Shown: positions 23,715 to 31,144 of the stretch, in pieces
How the letters are laid out: every line of letters begins with the position of its first letter
Position numbering within the stretch: position 1 is the stretch's first letter
Assembly (NCBI GenBank): GCA_003248805.1
Contig: QFQY01000051.1
Coordinates: 1 to 31,144 of the forward strand
Source: Chelatococcus sp.
GTDB lineage: Bacteria > Pseudomonadota > Alphaproteobacteria > Rhizobiales > Beijerinckiaceae
Direction: 5' to 3'
DNA length: 31,144 bases
The notes under the pieces: model-generated
What the model was told of the DNA's origin: nothing
Seen by the model: only the letters and a program-made list of their open reading frames with translations
Databases searched by the model: none
Made by a program: the position numbers and the translations under genes

Positions 23715-26325
23715 TCACGATTCTCCCGGGGACGACGATGATCTTGCGGATCGGGCGCCCTTCGAGGGCCCGCAGCACGGCCTCGTGGCCGCGCACCACC
23801 GCTTCCACCGCCATAGTATCCGCATCCGCAGGTACGGTCACCTCCGCCCTCTTCTTGCCGTTGAGCTGCACCGGGAGCGTGATGCTGTCGTCCTTGAGCA
23901 GGGCGGCTTCGGCCACCGGCCAATGCGCCTCGCCGACAAGGCCTTGCCCGCCGAGCGCGGCCCAGCATTCCTCGGCGAGATGCGGCATCATCGGAGCGAC
24001 GAGCTGGGTCACGATCAGGCCGGCCTCGCGCAGGGCGAAGGCGACGTCCTGCGGGACATCGGCGGTTTCGGCGGCCGAATCGACGGCTTTCCCGATCGCG
24101 TTGGTCAGGGTGTAGATATGGGCGATGCAGCGGTTGAAGGCGAGGCGCTCGATATCGCCGCCGACAGCCTCGAGGGCGCGATGCGTCGCCTTGCGCAGGT
24201 CCAGCGCGGCCTCGCCGAAGGCGGCCGGCTGCTCCTGCCCCGCACCCGTGCGCTCGGCGATCTCGCCGACCAGGCGCCACAGGCGCTGGACGAAGCGCGC
24301 GGCGCCCTGGACGCCCTCGTCGGTCCAGATCACGTCGCGATCCGGCGGCGAATCCGAGAGCATGAACCAGCGAGCCGTATCGGCGCCGTAGGAGGCGATG
24401 ATGTCGTCGGGATCGACCACGTTCTTCTTCGACTTCGACATCTTTTCGATCGCGCCGATTTCGATCGGCACGCCGGTATCGACGTGGAAGCCCTTCCGCT
24501 CGGCGCCCATGCCCTCGATGCGGACGTCACCGGGCTCGATCCAGGTTCCATCCTCTGCCCGATAGGTCTCGTGGACGACCATGCCCTGGGTGAAGAGCCC
24601 CGCGAAGGGCTCGTCCAGCCCGGCATGGCCGGTCGCCTTCATGGCGCGGGTGAAGAAGCGCGAATAGAGCAGGTGCAGGATCGCGTGCTCGACGCCGCCG
24701 ATATACTGGTCGACGGGCAGGAAGCGATCGACCGCCTTGCGGTCCGTCGGGCTCTCGGTCCGCCAGGGATCGGTGAAGCGGGCGAAATACCAGGACGAAT
24801 CGACGAAGGTGTCCATCGTGTCGGTTTCGCGCCGCGCGGGCTTGCCGCAATGCGGGCAGGCGACATGCTTCCAGGTCGGGTGGTGGTCGAGCGGATTGCC
24901 CGGTCTGTCGAAGGATACGTCGGACGGAAGCTCGACCGGAAGCTGGTCGTCCGGCACCGGCACTACGCCGCAATCCGTGCAATGGATGATCGGGATCGGG
25001 CAGCCCCAGTAGCGCTGGCGCGAGACGCCCCAGTCGCGCAGGCGGAAGTTGACCTTGCGGGTGCCGACGGGGCGGTTGCCGCGCGTTTCGCCTTCCAGCC
25101 GCCGCGCGACTTCTTCTTTCGCCTCCGGAACGGTCATCCCGTCCAGGAAGCGGGAATTGATCATGCGGCCGTCGCCGTCATAGGCGGTGTCGGTGATGAT
25201 GAAGCTTGCGGGGTCGGTGCCTTCGGGGGCGACGACCGGGGTATTGCCGAGCCCGTATTTGTTGACGAAGTCGAGGTCGCGCTGGTCATGGGCCGGGCAG
25301 CCGAAGATCGCGCCCGTGCCGTATTCCATCAGCACGAAATTGGCGACGTAGACCGGCAAGGTCCATGCCGAATCAAAGGGATGCCGGACGCGCAGGCCGG
25401 TGTCGAAGCCCAGCTTCTCGGCCTTGTCGATGTTCTCCTGAGCCGTGCCCGTGCGCTTGCACTCCTCGACGAAGGCCTGCAGCGCGGCGTTGTCGGCGGT
25501 CAGGGCCTTGGCGATGGGATGGTCCGGAGCGATGGCGACGAATTTCGCGCCGAACAGCGTGTCGGGCCGGGTCGTGTAGACCTCGACCTCGTCCTGCCCG
25601 AGCGCATTCGATTCGAGAGCGAAACGAAGAGTCAGGCCCTCCGAGCGGCCGATCCAGTTCTTCTGCATCAGCCGGACCTTGTCGGGCCAGCGCGTCAGAC
25701 CTTCGAGCGCGTCGTTGAGCTCCTGGCCGAACTGCGTGATCCTGAAGAACCACTGGGTCAGCTCACGGATCTCGACCGGGGCTCCGGAACGCCAGCCCTT
25801 GCCGTCGATGACCTGCTCGTTGGCCAGCACGGTCTCGTCGACCGGGTCCCAGTTGACCTTCGCGGTCTTGCGGTCGACCAGCCCGGCCTTCAGGAAGTCG
25901 AGGAACATCTTCTGCTGGTGGCGATAGTAGCTGGGGTCGCAGGTCGCGAGCTCGCGGCTCCAGTCGAGCGACAGGCCCATCGACTTCAGCTGCGCCCGCA
26001 TCGTCGCGATATTGGCGTAGGTCCAGTCGCGCGGATGAATCTTGTTGGCCTTGGCGGCGTTCTCCGCCGGCAGGCCGAAGGCGTCCCAGCCCATCGGATG
26101 GAGCACCGAGAAGCCCTTGGCGCGCTTGTAGCGCGCGACCACGTCGCCCATCGCATAGTTGCGGACATGGCCCATATGGATGCGCCCCGACGGGTAGGGG
26201 AACATCTCGAGGACGTAGTAGCTCGGCCGCGTGTCGTCGTTGCGTGTCTCGAAGAGCTTGCGCTCCTCCCAGACGGCGCGCCATTTCGGCTCGGATTCCT
26301 TGGGATTGTAGCGTTCGACGGCCAT
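23701..26325 (-). CDS. leuS: Leucyl-tRNA synthetase
   Basis: An 874-residue class I aminoacyl-tRNA synthetase charging tRNA-Leu. The HIGH-type motif is HMGH at 50-53 in PYPSGRIHMGHVRNYAMGD, the CP1 editing domain lies in the middle (TTRPDTLFGAKFVAIAPDH is its conserved threonine-rich part), and the KMSKS loop is KMSKSKKN at about 627-634. A zinc-type CTDCG and CPHCG pair is present near the middle. Length and start (MAVERYNPKE) match the family. It is first in the leftward operon with lptE and holA; no leader peptide or T-box was seen in the 158 bases upstream. Confidence 0.97.
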   Translation of the reverse strand: MAVERYNPKESEPKWRAVWEERKLFETRNDDTRPSYYVLEMFPYPSGRIHMGHVRNYAMGDVVARYKRAKGFSVLHPMGWDAFGLPAENAAKANKIHPRDWTYANIATMRAQLKSMGLSLDWSRELATCDPSYYRHQQKMFLDFLKAGLVDRKTAKVNWDPVDETVLANEQVIDGKGWRSGAPVEIRELTQWFFRITQFGQELNDALEGLTRWPDKVRLMQKNWIGRSEGLTLRFALESNALGQDEVEVYTTRPDTLFGAKFVAIAPDHPIAKALTADNAALQAFVEECKRTGTAQENIDKAEKLGFDTGLRVRHPFDSAWTLPVYVANFVLMEYGTGAIFGCPAHDQRDLDFVNKYGLGNTPVVAPEGTDPASFIITDTAYDGDGRMINSRFLDGMTVPEAKEEVARRLEGETRGNRPVGTRKVNFRLRDWGVSRQRYWGCPIPIIHCTDCGVVPVPDDQLPVELPSDVSFDRPGNPLDHHPTWKHVACPHCGKPARRETDTMDTFVDSSWYFARFTDPWRTESPTDRKAVDRFLPVDQYIGGVEHAILHLLYSRFFTRAMKATGHAGLDEPFAGLFTQGMVVHETYRAEDGTWIEPGDVRIEGMGAERKGFHVDTGVPIEIGAIEKMSKSKKNVVDPDDIIASYGADTARWFMLSDSPPDRDVIWTDEGVQGAARFVQRLWRLVGEIAERTGAGQEQPAAFGEAALDLRKATHRALEAVGGDIERLAFNRCIAHIYTLTNAIGKAVDSAAETADVPQDVAFALREAGLIVTQLVAPMMPHLAEECWAALGGQGLVGEAHWPVAEAALLKDDSITLPVQLNGKKRAEVTVPADADTMAVEAVVRGHEAVLRALEGRPIRKIIVVPGRIVNVVA

Positions 26326-26483
26326 GATCGCGGACGGTTCTTGCGAGAGCGGAGACGGCCGGACCTGCGGGAGGCCGGCGAGCGAGCCTTGGCGAAAAAG
26401 CGGGTCCCACTTTCTCGCTGACTGCTCTAGGACACCATTGCAGGCGCGTGGTCAACGCGCTTTCAGGCATGAGGGACCCAACC

Positions 26484-27149
26484 ATGAGCGATACGGTCAC
26501 GCGATTGGCCGCCGTGCGGGCCGCGATCGCGCGCGCGGCCCGGGATTTCGGCCGGGAGCCCGAGTCCGTGACGCTGATCGCGGTCTCCAAGACCATGCCG
26601 GCCGAGGCGATTCTGCCGGCGCTGGAGGCGGGCCAGCGCGTCTTCGGCGAGAACTATGTGCAGGAGGCGGCGGGCAAGTGGCCGGCGCTCAGGGAGCGCT
26701 TTCCGGATGTCGACCTGCACATGATCGGGCCGCTGCAGTCGAACAAGGCGCGCGAGGCCGTCGCGCTCTTCGATGCGATCCATTCGCTCGACCGCGAGAG
26801 CCTGGCGAAGGAACTCGCCCGCGAGATCGCCCGGGCCGGCCGGGCGCCGCGCCTTCTCGTGCAGGTCAACACCGGCGAGGAGCCGCAGAAGGGCGGGATC
26901 GCGCCCGGTGAGGTCGACGCCTTCCTGGCCCGCTGCCGCGAGCAGCACGGACTGGCGGTCGCCGGGCTGATGTGCATTCCGCCGGCCGATGAGCCGCCTT
27001 CGCCGCATTTCGCGCTGCTGGCCAAGATCGCCGCGCGCAACGGGCTCGAACAGCTCTCGATGGGCATGAGCGCGGATTACGAGGCGGCGATCCAGCTCGG
27101 CGCCACGCATGTCCGCGTTGGCAGCGCGATCTTCGGCGCGCGGGGCTGA
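26484..27149 (+). CDS. YggS-family pyridoxal phosphate homeostasis protein
   Basis: A 221-residue single-domain TIM-barrel PLP-binding protein (YggS/PROSC/PLPBP). It has no known catalytic activity and helps balance free PLP and amino or keto acid pools. The PLP Lys is Lys36 in LIAVSKTMP; FGENYVQEA, HMIGPLQSNKAR, QVNTGEEPQKGG, SMGMSADYEAAI and RVGSAIFGAR are in family order. The ATG at 26484 fits the conserved start; one at 26448 would add 12 unmatched residues. It diverges from leuS and converges with the L,D-transpeptidase gene 14 bases on. Confidence 0.94.
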   Translation: MSDTVTRLAAVRAAIARAARDFGREPESVTLIAVSKTMPAEAILPALEAGQRVFGENYVQEAAGKWPALRERFPDVDLHMIGPLQSNKAREAVALFDAIHSLDRESLAKELAREIARAGRAPRLLVQVNTGEEPQKGGIAPGEVDAFLARCREQHGLAVAGLMCIPPADEPPSPHFALLAKIAARNGLEQLSMGMSADYEAAIQLGATHVRVGSAIFGARG

Positions 27150-27169
27150 GACGGCGTCGCGGCTCAGCC
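27144..27169. terminator. Short inverted repeat spanning two convergent stops
   Basis: GGCTGAG (27144-27150) and CTCAGCC (27163-27169) pair around a 12-base loop; each arm holds the stop codon of one gene. There is no T run, so a terminator role is only a guess. Confidence 0.25.
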
Positions 27170-27721
27170 GATCCGAATGACGCACGCTCTGGCCAATCTC
27201 GGCAGCACCTTCGCGAAGACGTGACGCTCCACGGCGACGCAGCCCGCCGTCGGGGTGAAGCCGGGACGGGCGAGATGCCAGAAGATCGCGCTGCCGCGCC
27301 CGCGAATCACGGGAGCGTCGTTCCAGCCGAGCTCGACGACGACGTCATAGAGGTGATCCTCCCGCTGCAGACGCTCTTCGGCCTCGCCCGGCGGCCGGTC
27401 GATCAGGCGGTTGTAGCGGCGGTCCGTGACATCGTCGCACCAGGCGTCGCGCGGGCCGATCGGGCGTTGCGGCAGCAGGCAGCGCAGGCGGGGAAGGCGC
27501 TCGGCCCGGTAGAGGACGCTGCGCAGCGGCAGCGCGGCCTTGGGGGTGCCTCCATCGCCCTCGCGCTTGCGAACGACGATGCCGGAGCGGCCGAGTGCGC
27601 AGGGGAAGCTGGCCCCGCCCGCGATCAGGGTTCCGCGCCGGCGGTCGCGAACGGAGGCGACGACGCGAAGGGTGGACAGGGTGCGCCGCCGCCCGATCAC
27701 GCGCTGCTCACGGGTTCTCAC
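27164..27721 (-). CDS. L,D-transpeptidase (YkuD) family protein
   Basis: A 185-residue protein with the YkuD catalytic signature near its end: His149 in IFWHLARPG and Cys161 in TPTAGCVAVE, i.e. the H-x(n)-[ST]-x-G-C pattern with the nucleophile Cys. CALGRSGIVVRKREGDGGTP (41-60) is the conserved substrate-loop opening of this short subgroup. YkuD enzymes make 3-3 crosslinks or attach proteins to peptidoglycan in the periplasm, yet no clear signal peptide is seen here; short cytoplasm-like members of this subgroup are common in Hyphomicrobiales and their role is unclear. The start could lie a few codons downstream of 27721. It diverges from the response-regulator gene. Confidence 0.82.
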   Translation of the reverse strand: MRTREQRVIGRRRTLSTLRVVASVRDRRRGTLIAGGASFPCALGRSGIVVRKREGDGGTPKAALPLRSVLYRAERLPRLRCLLPQRPIGPRDAWCDDVTDRRYNRLIDRPPGEAEERLQREDHLYDVVVELGWNDAPVIRGRGSAIFWHLARPGFTPTAGCVAVERHVFAKVLPRLARACVIRIG

Positions 27722-27820
27722 GGGGATTCAGCCATGCGTGACTTGCGATGACGATTCAGCGGGCTCATGGTGCCAGGTGTCATTTCTGCGAGCAAACCCC
27801 TGCCTGCGAGCGAATCCCGC

Positions 27821-28507
27821 ATGTCCGCCGTCCAGCATATCCTCCTCGTCGACGACGACCAGACCCTGCGCGAAGCCCTGGCCGAGCAGCTGGCTCTCTA
27901 TGAGGAGTTCAAGATCTCGACGGCGGCGAACGCGACCCTCGCCATCAAGGCGGTGCAGGCCGAGCGGATCGATCTCGTGGTGATGGATGTCGGCCTGCCC
28001 GACATGGACGGGCGCGAGGCGGTGAAGGCGATGCGGCGCAACGGCTTCAAGAGCCCGGTCGTGATGCTGACGGCCCAGGGCTCCGACGCCGATACCGTGC
28101 TGGGCCTGGAATCCGGCGCCAACGACTATGTCGTGAAGCCGTTCAAATTCGCGGTGCTGCTCGCGCGCATCAGGGCGCATCTGCGGCAATACGAGGCGAG
28201 CGAGGACGCGATCTTCCAGGTCGGCCCCTACACCTTCCATCCCGGCTCCAAGCTGCTGGTCAGCGAGAAGGGCTCGCGGACGAAGCTGACCGAGAAGGAA
28301 ACGGCGATCCTGCGCTTCCTCTACCGGGCCGGCCGCAAGTCGATCGCGCGCGAGGTGCTGCTGCAGGAAGTCTGGGGCTACAACGCGCAGGTCACGACCC
28401 ATACGCTGGAGACCCATATCTACCGGCTGCGCCAGAAGATCGAGCCTGATCCCGCGAATGCGCGGCTGCTCGTAACGGATGCGGGCGGTTACCGCCTGAA
28501 TCCCTGA
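27821..28507 (+). CDS. OmpR-family response regulator (CenR/OtpR-like)
   Basis: A 228-residue two-component regulator. The receiver domain at about 6-118 has Asp11 and Asp12, phosphoacceptor Asp56 in VVMDVGLPD, Thr84 and Lys107. The winged-helix DNA-binding domain at about 130-228 has LTEKETAILRFLY, LQEVWGYN and THTLETHIYRLRQKIE. The sequence and the following cyclic-nucleotide-binding gene resemble the essential envelope regulator CenR of Caulobacter and OtpR of Brucella; this identity is a family-level judgement. No histidine kinase gene lies nearby. The ATG at 27821 begins the receiver; upstream in-frame codons from 27767 are unlikely. The next gene starts three bases after its stop. Confidence 0.92.
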   Translation: MSAVQHILLVDDDQTLREALAEQLALYEEFKISTAANATLAIKAVQAERIDLVVMDVGLPDMDGREAVKAMRRNGFKSPVVMLTAQGSDADTVLGLESGANDYVVKPFKFAVLLARIRAHLRQYEASEDAIFQVGPYTFHPGSKLLVSEKGSRTKLTEKETAILRFLYRAGRKSIAREVLLQEVWGYNAQVTTHTLETHIYRLRQKIEPDPANARLLVTDAGGYRLNP

Positions 28508-28510
28508 GCC

Positions 28511-28972
28511 ATGGCGCTCGAGGACGACATGGCGCTGCTCGCCCGGCAGCCTCTGCTCGGCGTAATGGAGCGGGACGCGCTGCGGCTCGTCGCCTTCGCG
28601 GCGGAGAACCGAATCCTGCGCGCGGGCGACGTCCTGTTCCGCGCAGGCGAGCCCTCGGACGGCGCCATGCTCGTGGTCTCGGGAGCGGTGGCGCTGACGG
28701 ACGACAGCGGCGCGCCCGCGATGGAGGTGCTCGGCCCCGGCGCGCTGCTGGGCGAAATGGCCTTGTTCACCTCGGTGACGCGCTCGGTGACGGCGATCGC
28801 CCGCGAGCCGTCGCAGGTGATGCGGCTGCCTCGCAGCGTGATGCGGCGCGTTCTCGGGGAGTTCCCCGCGTCGGCGGAGGCGATCGCGGAGGTGATCGGC
28901 GGTCGCCTGCGCGGGTTCGTGGCAGAGCTCTCGGTGGTCCGCAGCGCCTTGGACGCGATCGACCGGACGTAG
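28511..28972 (+). CDS. Cyclic nucleotide-binding domain protein
   Basis: A 153-residue protein consisting essentially of one cNMP-binding (CAP/PKA-R type) domain: LRAGDVLFRAGEPSDGAMLVVSG covers the beta-roll, and LGPGALLGEMALFTSVTRSVT (about 77-97) is the phosphate-binding cassette with Glu and Arg. There is no HTH, so it is not a CRP-type transcription factor; it more likely signals through protein contact. It starts three bases after the response-regulator stop, a pairing also known next to otpR in Brucella. Whether it binds cAMP, cGMP or nothing cannot be told. Confidence 0.88.
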   Translation: MALEDDMALLARQPLLGVMERDALRLVAFAAENRILRAGDVLFRAGEPSDGAMLVVSGAVALTDDSGAPAMEVLGPGALLGEMALFTSVTRSVTAIAREPSQVMRLPRSVMRRVLGEFPASAEAIAEVIGGRLRGFVAELSVVRSALDAIDRT

Positions 28973-29042
28973 CTGCTGCCGTTCGGCCCGCTTATCCCGG
29001 TGCTTCGGTCGCGACTGCCCCATGGCGCGGGTCGTGCGCGCT

Positions 29043-29858
29043 TCAGAGCTCCAGCGTCACCGTGACGGGCACATGGTCCGAGGGGCGCTCCCAGCCGCGC
29101 GCCTCGCGCAGGAAGGCGAGATCGCGCAGCGTCGGTTTCAGCGCGTCCGACAGCCAGATGTGATCCAGGCGCCGGCCGCGGTTCGAGGCTTCCCAATCGG
29201 CGGCGCGGTAGCTCCACCAGCTGTAGAGTTTCTCGGGTTCCGGCCGGAGCGTGCGCGCGGCGTCCGTCCAGCCGAGCTCGCTGCGCAGCTTCTCCAGCGT
29301 CGTGGTCTCGATGGGCGTGTGGCTGACGACGTCCAGAAGCTGCTTGTGGCTCCAGACATCGTGCTCATAGGGCGCGATGTTGAGGTCGCCCACCAGGATG
29401 CTCGGCCGGTCGGTCGGGCGCTTGGTGACGCCCCAGACGCCGAGTTCGTCGAGAAAGGCGAGCTTGTGGGCGAACTTCTCGTTGAGGGCCGGGTCGGGAA
29501 TGTCGCCGCCGGCGGGGATGTAGAAATTATGGATCGCGATGCCGGCTGCTGGCCCGGCTTCCTCGTCGAGCACGACGGTCATGTGGCGGGCGTCGTTGCG
29601 GCCGCACATCGCCATGGCGTCCTTCTCGCTGAAGGGCAGCTTCGAGACGATGGCGACGCCGTTATAGCCCTTCTGGCCGATGAAGGCCTGGTGGACATAG
29701 CCGAGCTGGTGGAAAGCCTTGGCCGGGAACTGGTCGTCCGGGGTCTTGGTCTCCTGCAGGCAGAGCACGTCGGGTGCGTGCTTGGTCAGGAATTCGCCGA
29801 CCATGCCGATGCGCAGCCTGACGGAGTTGATGTTCCAGGTCGTGACGGTGAGTTGCAA
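29043..29858 (-). CDS. xth: Exodeoxyribonuclease III
   Basis: A 271-residue Mg-dependent AP endonuclease and 3'-5' exonuclease of base-excision repair. Catalytic motifs: WNINSVR (Asn9), LQETKT (Glu36), GDLNIAP (Asp and Asn), RRLDHIWLS and the final SDHVPVTV (Asp-His). All are intact and the length is normal. It follows lolA by 90 bases on the same strand; the ftsK-lolA-xth order is common in Hyphomicrobiales. It converges with the cyclic nucleotide-binding gene across 70 bases in which I see nothing definite. Confidence 0.95.
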   Translation of the reverse strand: MQLTVTTWNINSVRLRIGMVGEFLTKHAPDVLCLQETKTPDDQFPAKAFHQLGYVHQAFIGQKGYNGVAIVSKLPFSEKDAMAMCGRNDARHMTVVLDEEAGPAAGIAIHNFYIPAGGDIPDPALNEKFAHKLAFLDELGVWGVTKRPTDRPSILVGDLNIAPYEHDVWSHKQLLDVVSHTPIETTTLEKLRSELGWTDAARTLRPEPEKLYSWWSYRAADWEASNRGRRLDHIWLSDALKPTLRDLAFLREARGWERPSDHVPVTVTLEL

Positions 29859-29948
29859 GGGACGGTTCCAGGCGGGGACGCCGGAAACTGGTTCGGGGCG
29901 GCGCGAAAAGCAAGCCCGGACGGTCGCCGCGCCGGTCGTCGGAAGGAC

Positions 29949-30824
29949 TCAGAGCCTGCGCTGATAGTCGATCACGAACTTCTTGGGGTCGGGCCGACGC
30001 TGCGTGTCGAGATTGTAGAGCGACACCGCCGTCTCATAGCCCTGCGGATCGATCACCACCCACTGCCGCAACTCGTTGGCGACGAGATCGAATTTCAGCG
30101 TGATCTTCGAGGTTCCGCCGAGGGTCGAGCGGTCCTCGATCCTGACCGACAGGATGTTGCCGTCGATGCTGGCGCCGGCGAGCGTGCCTTCGCGGGCCAG
30201 GTCCATGCGCTCGCGCACGAGGAATTTGAGCGGCGTCTGGCCGATCGAATAGATGTCCTGCGTGGCCAGGCGCTTGTCGCGGACCGCCACGGAGGTGCCG
30301 TCGGCCACGACCTCGGTCGTCGCGGGCGGATCGTATTCGAAGCGCATCTTGCCCGGACGCTGCAGATAGATCCGGCCTTCGAAGCGGCGGCCGTCATTGG
30401 CGAACTGGATGAAGTCGCCCTGCAGCGTCGTGAAGCTGTTGAGATAGGCGTTCAGACGCTCGATCGCCTCCTCCTGTGTCGCAGGAGCGCCGGCGCGTGG
30501 TTTCGCGGGCGTCGCGACGGGGGCGGCCGCAGGGCGGGGGGCCTGTGCGGCGACCGCGGGGGCAGACGCGGCGGGTGCGGCCGGGGCCGCCGGCTGCGCC
30601 GGCACCGCTTCCGCAGACGCCACGCGCGGCAGGCCGAGCCCGGCGGGACGGATGGGCGGCAACGGGATCGCCTGAGCAGACGGCGACCGGACGGCGGTCG
30701 TTGCCGGGCGCGCCGCCTGAGGAGGTTGCAACTGGAGCGGCTGCGCCGACGCCACGGTGAGCCCCATGCAGCCGAAGCCGGCGAGCACGAGCCGCAAGGC
30801 GTGCATCGAAACCGGGGGTGTCAT
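29949..30824 (-). CDS. lolA: LolA-type outer-membrane lipoprotein carrier protein
   Basis: A 291-residue periplasmic carrier that shuttles lipoproteins from LolCDE to the outer membrane. A signal peptide (LRLVLAGFGCMGLTVASA) is followed by an unusually long Ala/Pro-rich linker, about residues 25-115, then the LolA domain from about 118: AIERLNAYLNSFTTLQGDF, GRIYLQRPGKMRFEYDPP and, near the end, GYETAVSLYNL. The long linker roughly accounts for its excess over typical LolA of about 200 residues. The ATG at 30824 is chosen, giving a plausible signal peptide; 30806 is an alternative. It lies between ftsK and xth. The 186 bases upstream hold no gene. Confidence 0.88.
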   Translation of the reverse strand: MTPPVSMHALRLVLAGFGCMGLTVASAQPLQLQPPQAARPATTAVRSPSAQAIPLPPIRPAGLGLPRVASAEAVPAQPAAPAAPAASAPAVAAQAPRPAAAPVATPAKPRAGAPATQEEAIERLNAYLNSFTTLQGDFIQFANDGRRFEGRIYLQRPGKMRFEYDPPATTEVVADGTSVAVRDKRLATQDIYSIGQTPLKFLVRERMDLAREGTLAGASIDGNILSVRIEDRSTLGGTSKITLKFDLVANELRQWVVIDPQGYETAVSLYNLDTQRRPDPKKFVIDYQRRL

Positions 30825-31010
30825 GGGCAATCGCGCTCCATCGTTTCGGTTCGCACCGTCTCCACTCGCTGAATGCAGCCCCGATATGGTGACGCGTGGG
30901 CACCCTACCAAGGCCTCCGCAGCCCTTCATCCGTGCGTAGACCAAATCTATCGCCGCGGCATGGCTATTTCGGGACGGGACGGCGTCGGGCGCGCGAATT
31001 CGGCGCCGGC

Positions 31011-31144
31011 TCAGTCGTCGTCGCGGCCCTGCCCGCCCTCGACGAGGATTTCTCGTTTTCCGGCATGGTTTGCGGGGCCGACGATGCCCTCGTTCTCCAT
31101 GCGCTCCATGATGGAGGCGGCGCGGTTGTAGCCGATCTGGAGGC
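31011..31144 (-). CDS. ftsK: DNA translocase FtsK, C-terminal end only
   Basis: The last 43 codons of a gene entering from the right edge. The visible residues LQIGYNRAASIMERMENEG and then IVGPANHAGKREILV match the FtsK gamma domain, the winged helix that reads KOPS sequences and steers the translocase toward dif. The gene stops with TGA at 31013-31011. FtsK pumps DNA at the division septum and activates XerCD. The rest, including the membrane part and motor, is outside the window. Confidence 0.93.
   Translation of the reverse strand, partial: LQIGYNRAASIMERMENEGIVGPANHAGKREILVEGGQGRDDD

Noticed and set aside
23689..26421. 910-residue open frame opposite leuS
   Set aside because: It is a shadow frame of GC-rich codons in leuS; it has no recognisable domain, and leuS on the other strand matches its family throughout.
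26390..26430. Possible short repeat AAAAGCGGGTCCCACTTT upstream of yggS
   Set aside because: It looks like intergenic repeats common in this order, but one copy in the window cannot be called a repeat.
26326..26483. T-box or leader-peptide control of leuS
   Set aside because: No leucine-rich short frame with hairpins and no T-box core was seen in the 158 bases.

Overview
The window is about 31 kb of GC-rich, densely packed chromosome from an alphaproteobacterium, most likely a Hyphomicrobiales member (Bosea- or Methylobacterium-like). The genus is an inference from protein flavour and gene order. It is mostly core genome, and it appears to contain the chromosome replication origin together with the parABS partition locus. 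I see no tRNA, rRNA, CRISPR array or intact insertion sequence.

Layout. The left edge (1-264) is poorer in GC and holds what looks like the start of a broken DUF3800 gene. It is followed by a flavin-binding PPOX-family protein, a palindromic intergenic repeat, an adenosine kinase-like PfkB kinase and a small P-loop ATPase. A leftward operon then runs Tim44-domain protein, MltA, Smr-domain protein, Xre regulator, each start overlapping or nearly touching the stop before it. secB (with a strong terminator) and a TerC-family membrane protein face right.

Next comes a leftward operon: PPDK/PEP-synthase regulatory protein, maf, aroE, coaE, dnaQ. The 424-base gap between its first gene and hemE (10858-11281) carries a perfect CtrA box (TTAA-N7-TTAAC), DnaA-box-like sites, an AT-rich block, six GANTC sites and a near-perfect parS. 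This is where alphaproteobacterial origins such as Caulobacter Cori lie (between the RP001/UPF0085 gene and hemE). Genes flanking it point away from it on both sides.

To the right are hemE, hemJ, rho with a 16-bp-stem terminator, a divergent DUF255 thioredoxin-fold protein, then mnmE, mnmG, rsmG, parA, parB. A perfect 16-bp parS lies inside rsmG, so partition proteins and both their likely centromere sites sit within 11 kb of the origin. Then a leftward leuS, lptE, holA operon, a YggS-type PLP protein, an L,D-transpeptidase-fold protein, an OmpR-family response regulator paired with a cyclic-nucleotide-binding protein, and a leftward ftsK (only its end is present), lolA, xth set.

Themes: replication (oriC, dnaQ, holA), segregation and division (parABS, ftsK), envelope building (mltA, lptE, lolA, secB, L,D-transpeptidase), tRNA modification and charging (mnmE, mnmG, leuS), heme synthesis (hemE, hemJ). 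The most interesting part is the origin region, where candidate DnaA, CtrA, ParB and CcrM-type sites are packed into about 300 bases and the parS-like site overlaps a GANTC site.
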